A stretch of 64,000 nt of DNA from Bacteroidota bacterium (GCA_023251455.1 JAHEYT010000044.1:1-64000), one strand, 5' to 3'. Counted from the stretch's first letter, positions 23,777 through 33,400 are shown. Numbers and translations are program-made. The notes: generated by a model not told the origin, from the sequence alone.

Positions 23777-25159
23777 TCAGGATGCTTCCGTTAGGAATAC
23801 ATACCGAATCATAACCAGGGCGAAAAGCAAATACATCATCCAATGTACTTTCTTTGCTTTTCCGGTGATCACTTTCAGGATCGTATAGAAAATAATACCG
23901 GCAGCAACACCATTGGCAATGCTGTAAGTAAACGGCATCATGATGATACACATAAACGCAGGTAAACCTTCTGTAAAATCGTCGAAGTCGATTTCTTTAA
24001 TCGCCGAAACCATCAGCAAACCAACAATAATCAGGGCTGGTGCAGTTGCAGCGTTCGGAATTAAAGTGGCCAGAGGAGCTAAAACCAGGGCCAAAAGGAA
24101 GAGTAAACCGGTTGTTACAGCAGTTAAACCAGTGCGTCCACCTTCGCCAATACCCGCAGCGCTTTCAACGTATGCAGTCACCGTACTGGTTCCCATCAAT
24201 GCTCCGAAAGAAACACCAAAGGCATCAACCAACATCGCTTTTCCGATTTTTGGCGAGTTGCCATCTTTGTCAATCAAACCGGCTTTATTGGCCGTACCAA
24301 CAAGGGTTCCGAACGTATCGAACAGCTCAACAAAAGTGAACGTGAACACCACGGTCCAGATTCCCATGCTTAAAGCGCCTTTGATATCGAGTTCGAAAAC
24401 TGCAAGGTTCGAAAAATCAGGAAGAGAGAAAGGTGAAAAACCTTCAGCAATTTTGGTGACTCCCATCGGGATTCCAATAATGGTTGTAACAATAATACCA
24501 ATCAGCAACGATCCTTTCACGCGTAAAGCCATCAAAGCCGCTGTAATTGTCAGGCCAATCAGGCAAAGCAGCATGGCCGGATTTTTAAGGCTTCCCAGTC
24601 CGATATTCCATTCGAAAAACAACAGGTTCGACTGACCTTTGGTAGCATTTAAATGTTCCAAAGTCGGAGGAATTACGTTAGCCGAAACAGCCATAATTTC
24701 TGACAATTTCAGACCAATAATGGTGATGAACAGCCCGATACCCACTGTAATCGCTATTTTCAGCGAATGAGGAACAGCAACAACCAGGATCTGGCGAACT
24801 TTGGTAACGGTTAAAAGAATAAAGATCAAACCTGAAATGAACACCGCGCCCAGAGCAACCCGCCATGGCATTCCTACTCCGGCTAAAGCTACAGTGGCAA
24901 AGAAAGCATTCAAACCCATACCCGGAGCCAGAGCAATCGGGAAGTTGGCAACCAAACCCATTGCAATGGTCACAAAACCGGCAGCAATAGCAGTAGCAAA
25001 AAAGATAGCATTCTTATCCATTCCGGTAGCCGAAAGAATATTCGGGTTCAGGAACAGAATATAAGCCATGGTCATGAAGGTAGTGATACCTGCAATGATC
25101 TCGGTGCGTACAGTCGTTTTGTTCTCCTGCAGCTTGAAAAATTTAGTGATAAATTCCAT
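23777..25159 (-). CDS. NCS2-family purine (adenine/guanine/hypoxanthine) permease, AzgA/PbuG-like
   Basis: A 460-residue inner-membrane transporter of the AzgA-type NCS2 subfamily. Conserved parts are EIIAGITTFMTMAYILFLNP at the N-terminus (residues about 20-39), APGMGLNAFFA (about 77), FTFVELFDTFGTLVG (about 273) with the Glu used in substrate binding, and GTSTVTAYVESAAGIGEGGRTGL. About 13 membrane helices are seen. Members take up hypoxanthine, guanine or adenine with protons. The upstream gene (12-base gap) encodes a DUF5020 outer-membrane channel, so the pair moves nucleosides or bases across both membranes. Confidence 0.9.
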   Translation of the reverse strand: MEFITKFFKLQENKTTVRTEIIAGITTFMTMAYILFLNPNILSATGMDKNAIFFATAIAAGFVTIAMGLVANFPIALAPGMGLNAFFATVALAGVGMPWRVALGAVFISGLIFILLTVTKVRQILVVAVPHSLKIAITVGIGLFITIIGLKLSEIMAVSANVIPPTLEHLNATKGQSNLLFFEWNIGLGSLKNPAMLLCLIGLTITAALMALRVKGSLLIGIIVTTIIGIPMGVTKIAEGFSPFSLPDFSNLAVFELDIKGALSMGIWTVVFTFTFVELFDTFGTLVGTANKAGLIDKDGNSPKIGKAMLVDAFGVSFGALMGTSTVTAYVESAAGIGEGGRTGLTAVTTGLLFLLALVLAPLATLIPNAATAPALIIVGLLMVSAIKEIDFDDFTEGLPAFMCIIMMPFTYSIANGVAAGIIFYTILKVITGKAKKVHWMMYLLFALVMIRYVFLTEAS

Positions 25160-25171
25160 AAGGATATCAGA

Positions 25172-25885
25172 TTAGAAGGTGTATTTCAACGCAGCAGTTG
25201 GATTCATCATGAAACCATCGTGACCTGCAAAATTGCTGCTTATTTCAACTTCACCACCTACAGCAAATTTCTTGGTGCAGTTGTACCACAATTGAGGTTC
25301 GGTAAGGAATATGAATTCCTTTGATTGGAAATTAGTTTTAAAACCATCATTTGAAACCGTGTGACCTTCTCTCCAGAAATCAGCAAATCCGGAGAAAGTC
25401 ATTTTACCTTTTGCAAAATTCAGGTACCAAACAGCGGTCAGCTGAAAGTTGTTTGGTTTAGCATCAGTCGTATTTGCAATGTTTTTGTATAAAGCCTTTA
25501 ATGAGAAACCTCTTGAAAAGTCACTGGCATTCCATGAATAATCAACCCCTGTCAACCATGCATTGCTGATTGAACTACCAACAGCAGGTGCCGGTCTGAA
25601 CAAACCACCATTGTATTCAACATGCCAGCTAAAAGGTGATTTACCCAACGTAAAACAACGGGCAATTTCGAAATAGGATAGAGAAGGGCTATTCTTTACC
25701 CCATTCGATCCGTAATCAAAATCGATAAAGAAAAAGGTGTTCCCGGTTTTATCCGGACGGAACATTTCAACGGTTGTGGTCAGGTAACCACGATCTTTCC
25801 CCATGTCGTAATGAGTTTGAAGATTCTGGGCAAATGTGCCCAATGTGAGCAAACTAACAAATAGAACAAGGACTAATTTCTTCAT
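25172..25885 (-). CDS. DUF5020-family outer-membrane protein (Tsx-like channel)
   Basis: A 237-residue exported protein. Signal peptide MKKLVLVLFVSLLTLGTFAQ, then amphipathic strands, and a C-terminal aromatic residue (TAALKYTF) as in outer-membrane beta barrels. Typical pieces are TVEMFRPDKTGNTFFFIDFD and LTAVWYLNFAKGKMTFSGFA. DUF5020 is related to Tsx nucleoside-specific channels. The gene is first in a two-gene operon with the purine permease, which supports nucleoside or nucleobase passage. Confidence 0.82.
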   Translation of the reverse strand: MKKLVLVLFVSLLTLGTFAQNLQTHYDMGKDRGYLTTTVEMFRPDKTGNTFFFIDFDYGSNGVKNSPSLSYFEIARCFTLGKSPFSWHVEYNGGLFRPAPAVGSSISNAWLTGVDYSWNASDFSRGFSLKALYKNIANTTDAKPNNFQLTAVWYLNFAKGKMTFSGFADFWREGHTVSNDGFKTNFQSKEFIFLTEPQLWYNCTKKFAVGGEVEISSNFAGHDGFMMNPTAALKYTF

Positions 25886-26161
25886 AATGTAATCTTTAAA
25901 GTTGTAAGTGTAAATGTGTGCTAAAAATAGTTAAAAAAGTATTTCTGATTCTTTATTGTCATTCGTACAGCATAATTTGTTACGAACAGGTTTCTAACAA
26001 ATTTTGAACAACTGAAATTCAGTCGTTTAACCGCACAACAAATTAAAACCTGAAAATATTTTCATATCTTCATCGGCCAAAAGTTCCGGTACAGTTGTTA
26101 TATCCGGAAACAAGCACTGCAAATTGGCTCGTATTTCGATAACCAACTAAATTCATTCGAT

Positions 26162-27049
26162 ATGGCACAAATTTCAAGAAGGCAATTTATTCAAACCGGT
26201 GTGATAGGGGCTGCGGCTGCTACAACCGGGTTTACCGGGATGTCGTATATCAGTCCGGCAATTTCAACGATTGATCGTGTAAAACTTGGAAAAACCGGCT
26301 TGGTTGTTCCTCGTCTGGCTCTTGGAACCGGTACTCATGGCGGAAAACAATCATCTGACATGACCCGGATGGGCATTCAGAATTGGGTAAAAATTGCCCG
26401 TTATGCCAGCGAACATGGAATGACTTTTTATGATGCCGCTGATCTTTATGGCTCGCATCAGAATGTGAAAGAAATCCTGAAAGAAGTTCCGCGCGAGAAA
26501 GCAACCCTGCTTTCGAAAATCTGGACCCGCCCCGAAGATTGGAATAAAGACGCGCCAATGGCTACCATCGATCGGTTCAGGAAAGAAACAGGCTCAGATT
26601 ATTTCGATATTATGCTTTTGCATTGCATGACCAACGAGAAGTGGCAGGAAGAAAAAAAACCATACATCGAAGCGCTTTCAGCAGCTAAGCAAAAAGGGAT
26701 TGTGAAAACTGTCGGCCTTTCATGTCATAGTTTCGCAGCCTTAAAAATTGCTGCCGAAGATCCTTGGGTCGATGTAATTCTGGCCCGAATAAATCCTGAA
26801 GGTGTAATTATGGATGCCAGTCCCGACGAAGTAATGGCTGTGCTGAAAAAAGCACACGACAGCGGAAAGGGCATCATCGGGATGAAAATATTTGGCGAAG
26901 GTAAATTGGTACAAGAAAGTCAGCGCGAAAAGTCGCTGAAATATGTGATTGGCAGTAAAAACGTTGACTGCATGACCATCGGCATAACTTCCGTTGAACA
27001 GGTGGAAGATGTGGTAAAGCGCGTTGCACGCATTGTCAAAGAAGTTTAA
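26162..27049 (+). CDS. Tat-exported aldo/keto reductase
   Basis: A 295-residue protein with a twin-arginine signal (SRRQFIQTGVIGAAAATTGF) followed by an aldo/keto reductase barrel. Family marks are KLGKTGLVVPRLALGTGT, FYDAADLYGSHQNV with catalytic Asp and Tyr, the Lys of LLSKIW, and LLHCMTN with the catalytic His. The NADP-binding end is less typical (IGSKNVDCMTIGITSVEQVE). It would reduce aldehydes or ketones, or work in reverse, outside the inner membrane. It stands alone. Confidence 0.85.
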   Translation: MAQISRRQFIQTGVIGAAAATTGFTGMSYISPAISTIDRVKLGKTGLVVPRLALGTGTHGGKQSSDMTRMGIQNWVKIARYASEHGMTFYDAADLYGSHQNVKEILKEVPREKATLLSKIWTRPEDWNKDAPMATIDRFRKETGSDYFDIMLLHCMTNEKWQEEKKPYIEALSAAKQKGIVKTVGLSCHSFAALKIAAEDPWVDVILARINPEGVIMDASPDEVMAVLKKAHDSGKGIIGMKIFGEGKLVQESQREKSLKYVIGSKNVDCMTIGITSVEQVEDVVKRVARIVKEV

Positions 27050-27181
27050 GCATCCTTTAGCATCTATGATACAGCCAATCTTTGAATAACTGAGGAATGA
27101 CGGGAAAACAGTTGAATAAATTGGGTAGATTTTAAAATGTCTCGTACCTACGGCACTCTGAACTTGGTAGTGGAAATTCCT

Positions 27182-27277
27182 GTCCGTCACATGAATGTGA
27201 CGGCAAAGAATAATACTTTAATCAGCGAAACTGCTTATTCGTAGCGATATCCTTTGCCGTTGGCTTTAGCCAACGGT
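27182..27277. repeat. REPIN-like doublet of inverted REP hairpins
   Basis: Left unit: CCGTCACAT-GA-ATGTGACGG (27184-27203) followed by CAAAGAATA. Right unit: TATCCTTTG followed by CCGTTGGCT-TT-AGCCAACGG (27257-27276). Each hairpin has a 9-bp stem with a 2-base loop, and the flanks CAAAG(A/G)ATA face each other in inverted orientation. The second doublet at 54796-54896 has the same construction. It fills most of the gap 27050-27419. Confidence 0.75.
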
Positions 27278-27419
27278 TAGAGTATTGATCATGAAACCGT
27301 CCGCGGGAAAGCCTTTTTCAGGTCAAAACCCTCTTTCGGACGGAATTGAATTTGAATTGAAAATTATAGTTACATAAGATATTGGCGAAGAGAAATCCAG
27401 AATTTGAAACTAACTTGAT

Positions 27420-29060
27420 ATGAACCGAGACAAACTTATTGAATTGTATGCTCAGGCATTCAAAGAAAACTGGGAATTACCTGCTTTTACCGACTTTCAG
27501 GGTTCAACCTGCACCTATGGCGAAGCGGCGCAAATCATCAGGCAAATCCATTGCTATTTTCGCGAATCGGGTATCCGGAAAGGAGATAAAATTGCGTTGC
27601 TCGGGCGAAATTCTTCCAACTGGGCCATTTCGTTTTTAGCGATTTCAGGATACGGAGCCGTTTCAGTTCCTATACTTCCCGACTTTAATCCCGAAGATAT
27701 TCATCATATCCTGAACCACTCCGGATCGGTATTTCTTTTTGCTGCCGATGCCCTGTTTGAGAAACTGAACAGAGAACAGATTCCGGCTATAACAGGCGTA
27801 GTTAGCCTGACAGACTTCTCCGCACTTTCATTTCTCCATCCGGAAGAAAGAGATCGGTGGACCAAATGTTTTACCATTGAGTTTGCCGGAAAATCAAGTC
27901 CGGAGAACTTTGAGCTGGACGAGTATCAGGATGAAGATTTAAGTATCATTTCGTACACCAGCGGAACATCGGGTTTCACCAAAGGGGTAATGATTCCGGC
28001 CCGAAGTTTATTGTCGAACATCATTTATGCACAAGAGCACATGCCACTCAAATCCGGAGACCGAATCGTTTCTTTCTTGCCGATGGCGCACGTTTTTGGG
28101 TTGTTGTTCGAGTTTCTTTTCCCGGTTTCGGTGGGTTGCCATGTCACTTTCCTTTCTAAAGCCCCAACGCCCCAGCTAATTGTCAAGGCTTTTCAGGAAA
28201 TTAAACCCCGGCTCATCCTTTCAGTGCCCTTGGTTATCGAAAAAATTTACCAAAAACGGATATTGCCTGCACTCGAAAAACCAATCGTCAAATTTTTGCT
28301 TAAAGTGCCCGGAATCCAGTTGCTTCTGTATAAAAAAGTACGTGCCAGTTTGGTCGAAACATTTGGTGGCTGCTTCCACGAAATCGTTATTGGTGGCGCA
28401 CCGCTCAATCACGACGTGGAATCGTTCTTCCGGAAAATTAAATTTCCGTTTACGATCGGCTATGGGATGACGGAATGTGGCCCACTGATTTCGTATGAAC
28501 CCTGGTCAAGCTTCCGTCCCTCTTCCGCAGGAAAACTGGTTGACCGGATGCAGGTTCGGATCGATTCAAACGACCCTTACAACGAGGTTGGTGAAATTCA
28601 GGTAAAAGGGGATAATGTAATGCTTGGCTATTACAAAAACGAGAAAGCAACCGCCGATGCCATCGACAGCGAAGGCTGGCTGCATACCGGAGACCTGGGA
28701 ATTATTGATAAGAACAATTTCATTTACATCAAAGGCCGGAGTAAAAATATGCTTTTAGGGCCATCAGGACAGAATATTTATCCGGAAGAGATGGAAGCCA
28801 AACTCAGCAATTATCCTTATGTGCTTGAATGTGTAATTACCGAACGTGAAGGCAAGCTTGTGGCATTTGTTTTTCCCGATCCGGAACTAATCGAAAAGGA
28901 AAAACCTGATGAAAAACGACTGAATGAAATTATGGCCGATAACTGCAAGCAGGTTAACAAAACACTTCCAAAGTTTGCACAGTTGAATTCAATTATTCTG
29001 GTAGATAAAGAATTTGAAAAGACGCCGAAACGGAATATCAAACGATATTTGTACACTTAA
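27420..29060 (+). CDS. Long-chain acyl-CoA synthetase (AMP-binding enzyme)
   Basis: A 546-residue ANL-superfamily ligase that activates fatty acids with ATP and CoA. The P-loop-like motif is ISYTSGTSGFTKGVM (residues about 178-192), then SFLPMAHVFGLLFE, IGYGMTECGPLISYE (about 346-360), the hinge GWLHTGDLG (about 419) and the Lys-bearing C-terminal domain ending KTPKRNIKRY. It is shorter than many FadD proteins (about 560 residues) but complete. It is monocistronic with a terminator at 29084. Confidence 0.88.
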   Translation: MNRDKLIELYAQAFKENWELPAFTDFQGSTCTYGEAAQIIRQIHCYFRESGIRKGDKIALLGRNSSNWAISFLAISGYGAVSVPILPDFNPEDIHHILNHSGSVFLFAADALFEKLNREQIPAITGVVSLTDFSALSFLHPEERDRWTKCFTIEFAGKSSPENFELDEYQDEDLSIISYTSGTSGFTKGVMIPARSLLSNIIYAQEHMPLKSGDRIVSFLPMAHVFGLLFEFLFPVSVGCHVTFLSKAPTPQLIVKAFQEIKPRLILSVPLVIEKIYQKRILPALEKPIVKFLLKVPGIQLLLYKKVRASLVETFGGCFHEIVIGGAPLNHDVESFFRKIKFPFTIGYGMTECGPLISYEPWSSFRPSSAGKLVDRMQVRIDSNDPYNEVGEIQVKGDNVMLGYYKNEKATADAIDSEGWLHTGDLGIIDKNNFIYIKGRSKNMLLGPSGQNIYPEEMEAKLSNYPYVLECVITEREGKLVAFVFPDPELIEKEKPDEKRLNEIMADNCKQVNKTLPKFAQLNSIILVDKEFEKTPKRNIKRYLYT

Positions 29061-29083
29061 CAAGAGCATTCACCTTGAGACAT

Positions 29084-29117
29084 AAAAAAGCCAGTCGATT
29101 TTCGACTGGCTTTTTTT
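29084..29117 (+). terminator. Rho-independent terminator
   Basis: AAAAAAGCCAGTCGA (29084-29098) and TCGACTGGCTTTTTTT (29102-29117) are complementary. It lies 23 bases after the acyl-CoA synthetase stop. Confidence 0.85.
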
Positions 29118-29286
29118 CTGTTACAGAATTTTTGGTGGATGGATGAATATAAATACTCACTACCATTAATCCGAAATCAATGTTTTTAGTAACCCTATTA
29201 TTAAAACTATTTTGAGTAATGTTCAAAATTTTACACGAATGGTCGATATTGGCATATGAAATGACCTGTTTTTGAGAAATACATTT

Positions 29287-29946
29287 TTAAAGCCATTTTT
29301 CGAGAGCCGTATTTAGGAACCGGTTAACAGGTGATAATTCCTTAAATGCAGCTACTACTTTACCAACAAAAGCATCGCCGGTCACATCCGAATCAGAAAC
29401 TCTTGAAGTAAAAGCATAAGATTTGTATTTAAGCAAATCAACGTCAGAGAAATCTTTCGGAAAGCCTTTGGGCGCAGTTTTCAATTTATCGTCGTACATC
29501 TCCGGATACATGGTACGAAAGGAATCGCTGTGGATAAGTTGCTTAAACTCTTCCGGATGATCAAAAATCTCTGTCCGCAAGGCCTTCAGCGAATCGGCAG
29601 GGGGGCAGTAAGCGCCTCCTCCAACAAACGAACCTCCGGGCTCGATATGCAAATAGTAACCGGCACCTACACTTTTCCGGCCACCTTTGGCAATAAAAGT
29701 GCCCATATTGATTTTATATGGAGTTTTATCGTGCGAAAAACGAACATCCCTGAAAATCCGAAAGACACAGTCTTTGGGGTTCTGGTTACCTATTTCAGGA
29801 TCAAACTTGTTTATCTCGTGAATAATCAATTCGGTCAGGAAAAGAATCTTTTTACGGCTTTCTTCATACCTGCCGCGGTTCTGGTCAAACCATTCCTTGT
29901 TGTTGTTTACTTTCAGTTCCGAAAGAAAATTCAATACTTCATGCAT
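29287..29946 (-). CDS. DUF2461-family protein
   Basis: A 219-residue DUF2461 (TIGR02453-type) protein. The pattern is typical: LNFLSELKVNNNKEWFDQNR at the N-terminus, then RIFRDVRFSHDKTPYKINMG, then GGRKSVGAGYYLHIEPGGSF and GGGAYCPP. It is cytoplasmic and its function is unknown in the family. I start at the ATG at 29946, since the nine extra upstream codons begin with TTG. Confidence 0.88.
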   Translation of the reverse strand: MHEVLNFLSELKVNNNKEWFDQNRGRYEESRKKILFLTELIIHEINKFDPEIGNQNPKDCVFRIFRDVRFSHDKTPYKINMGTFIAKGGRKSVGAGYYLHIEPGGSFVGGGAYCPPADSLKALRTEIFDHPEEFKQLIHSDSFRTMYPEMYDDKLKTAPKGFPKDFSDVDLLKYKSYAFTSRVSDSDVTGDAFVGKVVAAFKELSPVNRFLNTALEKWL

Positions 29947-30021
29947 GTGATTAGATTTTAAACATTCATTCAAGCCTAAAATACGAATTTTCGAAAGAAA
30001 TCAGATCAATAACATCGCATT

Positions 30022-30321
30022 TTAAAAGATAGTTGTCAATACGTTCATTAATTGTTGTTTGGTATGAACTCCCGGTTGCTTGTATTTTATTGCTCCGCTT
30101 TTGAAAATCATCAGCGTCGGAACGCTCTGAATCTGGTAGCGTCCGGCGATCTCGGGATTCTGATCCACATCAATTTTGATGACCCGGACCCGGTCGCCAA
30201 GTTCGCCCGCTACTTCTTTCAAAATGGGTGATTGAGCCTTGCATGGGCCGCACCACACCGCATGAAAGTCGATGATGATGGGTTTCTCATCGTTAATTAT
30301 GGTGTCGAAATTTGCTTTCAT
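30022..30321 (-). CDS. Thioredoxin
   Basis: A 99-residue cytoplasmic thioredoxin with the WCGPC active site (about residues 23-27), the buried Asp before it (IIIDFHAVWCGPC) and the cis-Pro motif SVPTLMIF. It lacks a signal peptide. It is the last gene of the thiol cluster transcribed from 34286 leftward and probably reduces persulfides or disulfides made by its neighbours. Confidence 0.92.
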   Translation of the reverse strand: MKANFDTIINDEKPIIIDFHAVWCGPCKAQSPILKEVAGELGDRVRVIKIDVDQNPEIAGRYQIQSVPTLMIFKSGAIKYKQPGVHTKQQLMNVLTTIF

Positions 30322-30334
30322 GAAAAAATAATTA

Positions 30335-30646
30335 TCACAATTTATTATTCAAACTCATCCATGAACCGCCATTGTAAACATTTGAAATACTGTTCGATTG
30401 CAGAATGCTTTTCGCTGTAGCGCTTCTCATTCCCGATGCGCAACAGGTAATAATAGGTTTGTTTTTGGCTTTCAGTTTTGTAAGGTTTTTGGATAGCGCA
30501 TTAACCGGAATATTGACAGATCCTTTAATATGGCCTGTCGAAAATTCGCCACTGGTCCGAACATCCAAAATAATTGCCCCATCTTTCACTAACTGAGCAT
30601 AGTCGACTGATTTTATTCCAAAGAGATTCTTAATTAACTCAAACAT
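30335..30646 (-). CDS. Single-domain rhodanese (sulfurtransferase)
   Basis: A 103-residue rhodanese. The domain begins at VDYAQLVKDGAIILDVRTSG and has HIKGSVNIP. The active-site loop is ITCCASGMRS with two adjacent Cys, the second at the catalytic position. The small domain takes sulfane sulfur onto Cys and passes it on. It is 13 bases from the thioredoxin gene downstream. Confidence 0.88.
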   Translation of the reverse strand: MFELIKNLFGIKSVDYAQLVKDGAIILDVRTSGEFSTGHIKGSVNIPVNALSKNLTKLKAKNKPIITCCASGMRSATAKSILQSNSISNVYNGGSWMSLNNKL

Positions 30647-30727
30647 AGATTTTTATTTAAATTGTTATTTCCGTTTTATTGCAATGCTTTAAACTTCACA
30701 TTTTAATGATTCTGCCTAATTTTACTT

Positions 30728-31039
30728 TTACAAACCGTGATTCATCATTGCTTTGAAATATTCACTTTCGTGGCAGCCTTCTACTACATTCTCCAATTTC
30801 CCTTTCACAAAAAGCAACAACGATGGTTCACTGGTAATCTTAAAAACCGGATGAATATCCTGAACCTGGCTCACATCGGCAACAAAAACCGAAATCGACT
30901 GGCTTAGGTGCATGGCTTCGGCAATACTCCGGAAAGCGCATCTTGAAAATTCATTTTCAGGATTGTGTACCAACAGGGCAACACGTTCGTGCCCTTCCAT
31001 TTTTTGAATGAGATCGGTGTAAGAAAAAACGTTTTGCAT
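30728..31039 (-). CDS. Thioredoxin-like protein with a single Cys (bacilliredoxin-type context)
   Basis: A 103-residue thioredoxin-fold protein. The helix after strand 1 carries one Cys only (NPENEFSRCAFRS) instead of CxxC, and the cis-Pro site is TSEPSLLLFVKG. A monothiol active site fits glutaredoxin-like or bacilliredoxin-like removal of mixed disulfides. The motif is not proof. The gene is 22 bases downstream of the CoA-disulfide-reductase gene. Confidence 0.6.
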   Translation of the reverse strand: MQNVFSYTDLIQKMEGHERVALLVHNPENEFSRCAFRSIAEAMHLSQSISVFVADVSQVQDIHPVFKITSEPSLLLFVKGKLENVVEGCHESEYFKAMMNHGL

Positions 31040-31061
31040 AAGGTTCGATTTATGAATTAGA

Positions 31062-33338
31062 TTATCGTTGTCTCATCATTTGCATGATTCCACCGCCATT
31101 TTTTACATTCGTAAAGCCAAGTTGCTGTAATACCCGCTGTCCATAAGCTGAGCGGGCGCCGGAGGCACAATAAAGGGTTATTTCTCTTGATTTACTGCCA
31201 ATTTCGTTGACTCGCATCTGTAAATCATCAACCGGAATATTAATTGCTCCCGGATAAGCGCCTCCCCGAAATTCTCCAGGTGTACGCACATCAACGATTA
31301 TTGGTTCCGATGAGGGTTTCTGAGTCGCAGATTTTGTATTTTGTCTGGCCATCATCGATGAAATACCGCCTCCATTTTTGACATTCAGGTAACCAACCTG
31401 CATCAAAAGTCGTTGCGCATAAGCCGAACGGCCTCCTGAAGCACAATAAACTACAATCTCACGATCTGCGTTGTCCCCAAATTCCTCAAGACGTTCCTTT
31501 ATTTCATCCAACGGAATATTAACAGCGTTGGGATATGCGCCGGTTTCATATTCTTCCGGAGTGCGCACATCAACCACTATTGGTGAATTAATATCTTCGG
31601 CTTTTTCCGTTGTTTTTTCCTCAACTTTCGAAGTTTCTTCATCCAGTGATTTCAATTCAACTGGTAATAAATTGACTTGAATGTGTTTAAACCCGACAGT
31701 TCTGGCCTGTCTCTGCAGCGATGTATGTCCTCCTGAAACATTGGTTACATCCTTAAAATCTGCTCCCAGCAATGTGCGAAGTGCCTGATGTCCTTTTTTG
31801 CCGGTTTCATCGTAAACAATTACCGGGCGACCAGCAGGTATATTTTCAATTTGTTCTGCCAATAGTTCCAATGGAATATGAACAGCTCCGTTTATATGAC
31901 TTTTTTCGAAAGCGAAAACATCACGAACGTCGACAAATACCGGATTTTTAACTTCGATAAAAGCATCCAATTCAGTAACTGTAACCGATGGACTAAATCC
32001 TGAAATCCGGTTTTCGGCGGTATAAGCTGCCATGTTGATAGCATCGTTTGCCGTTCCAATTGGTGGCGAATAGGCGAAATCGATATCAGCAATATCGCTG
32101 ACGGTCAATTTTGCTGCAGTTGCTGTTGCAATTACATCCAAACGTTTGTCTGCACCTTTGTATCCTGCCGTTTGTCCACCAAGGATAATTCCCGTGTTAC
32201 GGTCGTAAACCAACATGGTGGTTACTGTTTCAGCACCTGGATAATACGAAGTATGATGCTCTTTGTGAACCACCACCGCATCAGCATCAATTCCGGCAGC
32301 ACGGGCCTGTTTCAGCGAGAAACCTGTTATTCCGGCGACAGCTTCGAAAACACGAACCACCGAAGTTCCGATTGCTCCTTTGTATAAATGATTTCCGCCC
32401 AGAGCATTCTCGGCAGCTATTCGTCCCTGGCGGTTCGCCGGACCTGCTAAAGGAATGCGTACTTTTTTACCGTTTACGCGATGCTCGATTTCGACCATAT
32501 CGCCGGCTGCAAAAATATCGGGATCGGAAGTTTGTAATTGAGAATTAACCAACAATCCGCCAGCTTCGCCAATTTCGAGACCTGCTTCTTTAGCCAGTTG
32601 CAGAGTTGGCCGAACTCCTATCGAAAGCAAAACCATATCGGCATCAAGGATCTTTCCGTTATCAAGTTTTACAGAGTGTCTCATGATTTCAGTAACACCA
32701 GCACCAGTATGAATACCAACGCCGTAGGAAACCATTTCATTTTCTACAAAACCTGCAGTTTCGGCTTCCATAATGGCCATTACATGCGGCATCATTTCTA
32801 TTACATTCACTTTCAAGCCGCGCTTTACAAGGGCCTCCACCATTTCAAGACCAATAAAACCACCACCAACAACCACCGCATTTTTCGGTTTCTTTTCATT
32901 CAGGTGATTGGCAATTTTATCCATATCATCCAAAGTCCAAAGGGTGAAAACATGACCGTAATCGGCTCCTGGTAGTGTTGGCTTAATCGGACGACCACCC
33001 TGAGCCAGAATTAATTTGGTGTATTCAAACGTTTTCTGTTCACCACTTTGGCTATTCCGGGTTATCACTTTGTGAGCATGCCTGTCAATTGAGGTTACAC
33101 TCGTGTTGATATGTACTTCAACATCATATTGCTCTTTGAAACTTTCAGGACTCTGAAGTATCAATTTCGAACGGCTTTTGATGTCACCTCCAATGTAATA
33201 CGGCAGGCCGCAGTTGGCGAACGAAATGTCCGGACCAGCTTCGAGCATTGTAATTTGTGCAGTCGGAGAAATGCGGCGCACTTTGGCTGCCGCAGTTGCT
33301 CCGGCCGCAACACCCCCAATTATTAGTATTTTTTCCAT
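31062..33338 (-). CDS. CoA-disulfide reductase/persulfide reductase fused to three rhodanese domains
   Basis: A 758-residue flavoprotein. Residues 1-445 are a CoA-disulfide-reductase-type oxidoreductase: FAD motif IIGGVAAGATAAAK, single active-site C43 in FANCGLPYYIGG, NAD motif VVVGGGFIGLEMVE. Residues about 455-545 are a rhodanese domain whose catalytic Cys is replaced (VIVYDETGKKG). Domains about 575-660 and 670-757 have intact VVYCASGGRS and TLYCASGARS loops. Usual CoADR-Rhd enzymes have one rhodanese domain, so this one is enlarged. It likely reduces CoA persulfides or polysulfide. It is central to the thiol cluster. Confidence 0.88.
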   Translation of the reverse strand: MEKILIIGGVAAGATAAAKVRRISPTAQITMLEAGPDISFANCGLPYYIGGDIKSRSKLILQSPESFKEQYDVEVHINTSVTSIDRHAHKVITRNSQSGEQKTFEYTKLILAQGGRPIKPTLPGADYGHVFTLWTLDDMDKIANHLNEKKPKNAVVVGGGFIGLEMVEALVKRGLKVNVIEMMPHVMAIMEAETAGFVENEMVSYGVGIHTGAGVTEIMRHSVKLDNGKILDADMVLLSIGVRPTLQLAKEAGLEIGEAGGLLVNSQLQTSDPDIFAAGDMVEIEHRVNGKKVRIPLAGPANRQGRIAAENALGGNHLYKGAIGTSVVRVFEAVAGITGFSLKQARAAGIDADAVVVHKEHHTSYYPGAETVTTMLVYDRNTGIILGGQTAGYKGADKRLDVIATATAAKLTVSDIADIDFAYSPPIGTANDAINMAAYTAENRISGFSPSVTVTELDAFIEVKNPVFVDVRDVFAFEKSHINGAVHIPLELLAEQIENIPAGRPVIVYDETGKKGHQALRTLLGADFKDVTNVSGGHTSLQRQARTVGFKHIQVNLLPVELKSLDEETSKVEEKTTEKAEDINSPIVVDVRTPEEYETGAYPNAVNIPLDEIKERLEEFGDNADREIVVYCASGGRSAYAQRLLMQVGYLNVKNGGGISSMMARQNTKSATQKPSSEPIIVDVRTPGEFRGGAYPGAINIPVDDLQMRVNEIGSKSREITLYCASGARSAYGQRVLQQLGFTNVKNGGGIMQMMRQR

Positions 33339-33400
33339 GTTTTGAATTGTTTTATTTTTTTGTTTTTATTATTTCTCTTTTTCTATTCTTCTAATTTTCA

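Noticed and set aside
23940-24635. 231-codon plus-strand frame opposite the purine permease
   Set aside because: It is the complement of conserved permease codons; the permease frame has clear family motifs.
25886-26161. Purine riboswitch upstream of the DUF5020-permease operon
   Set aside because: I looked for the three-way junction and conserved loop words on the minus strand and did not find them.
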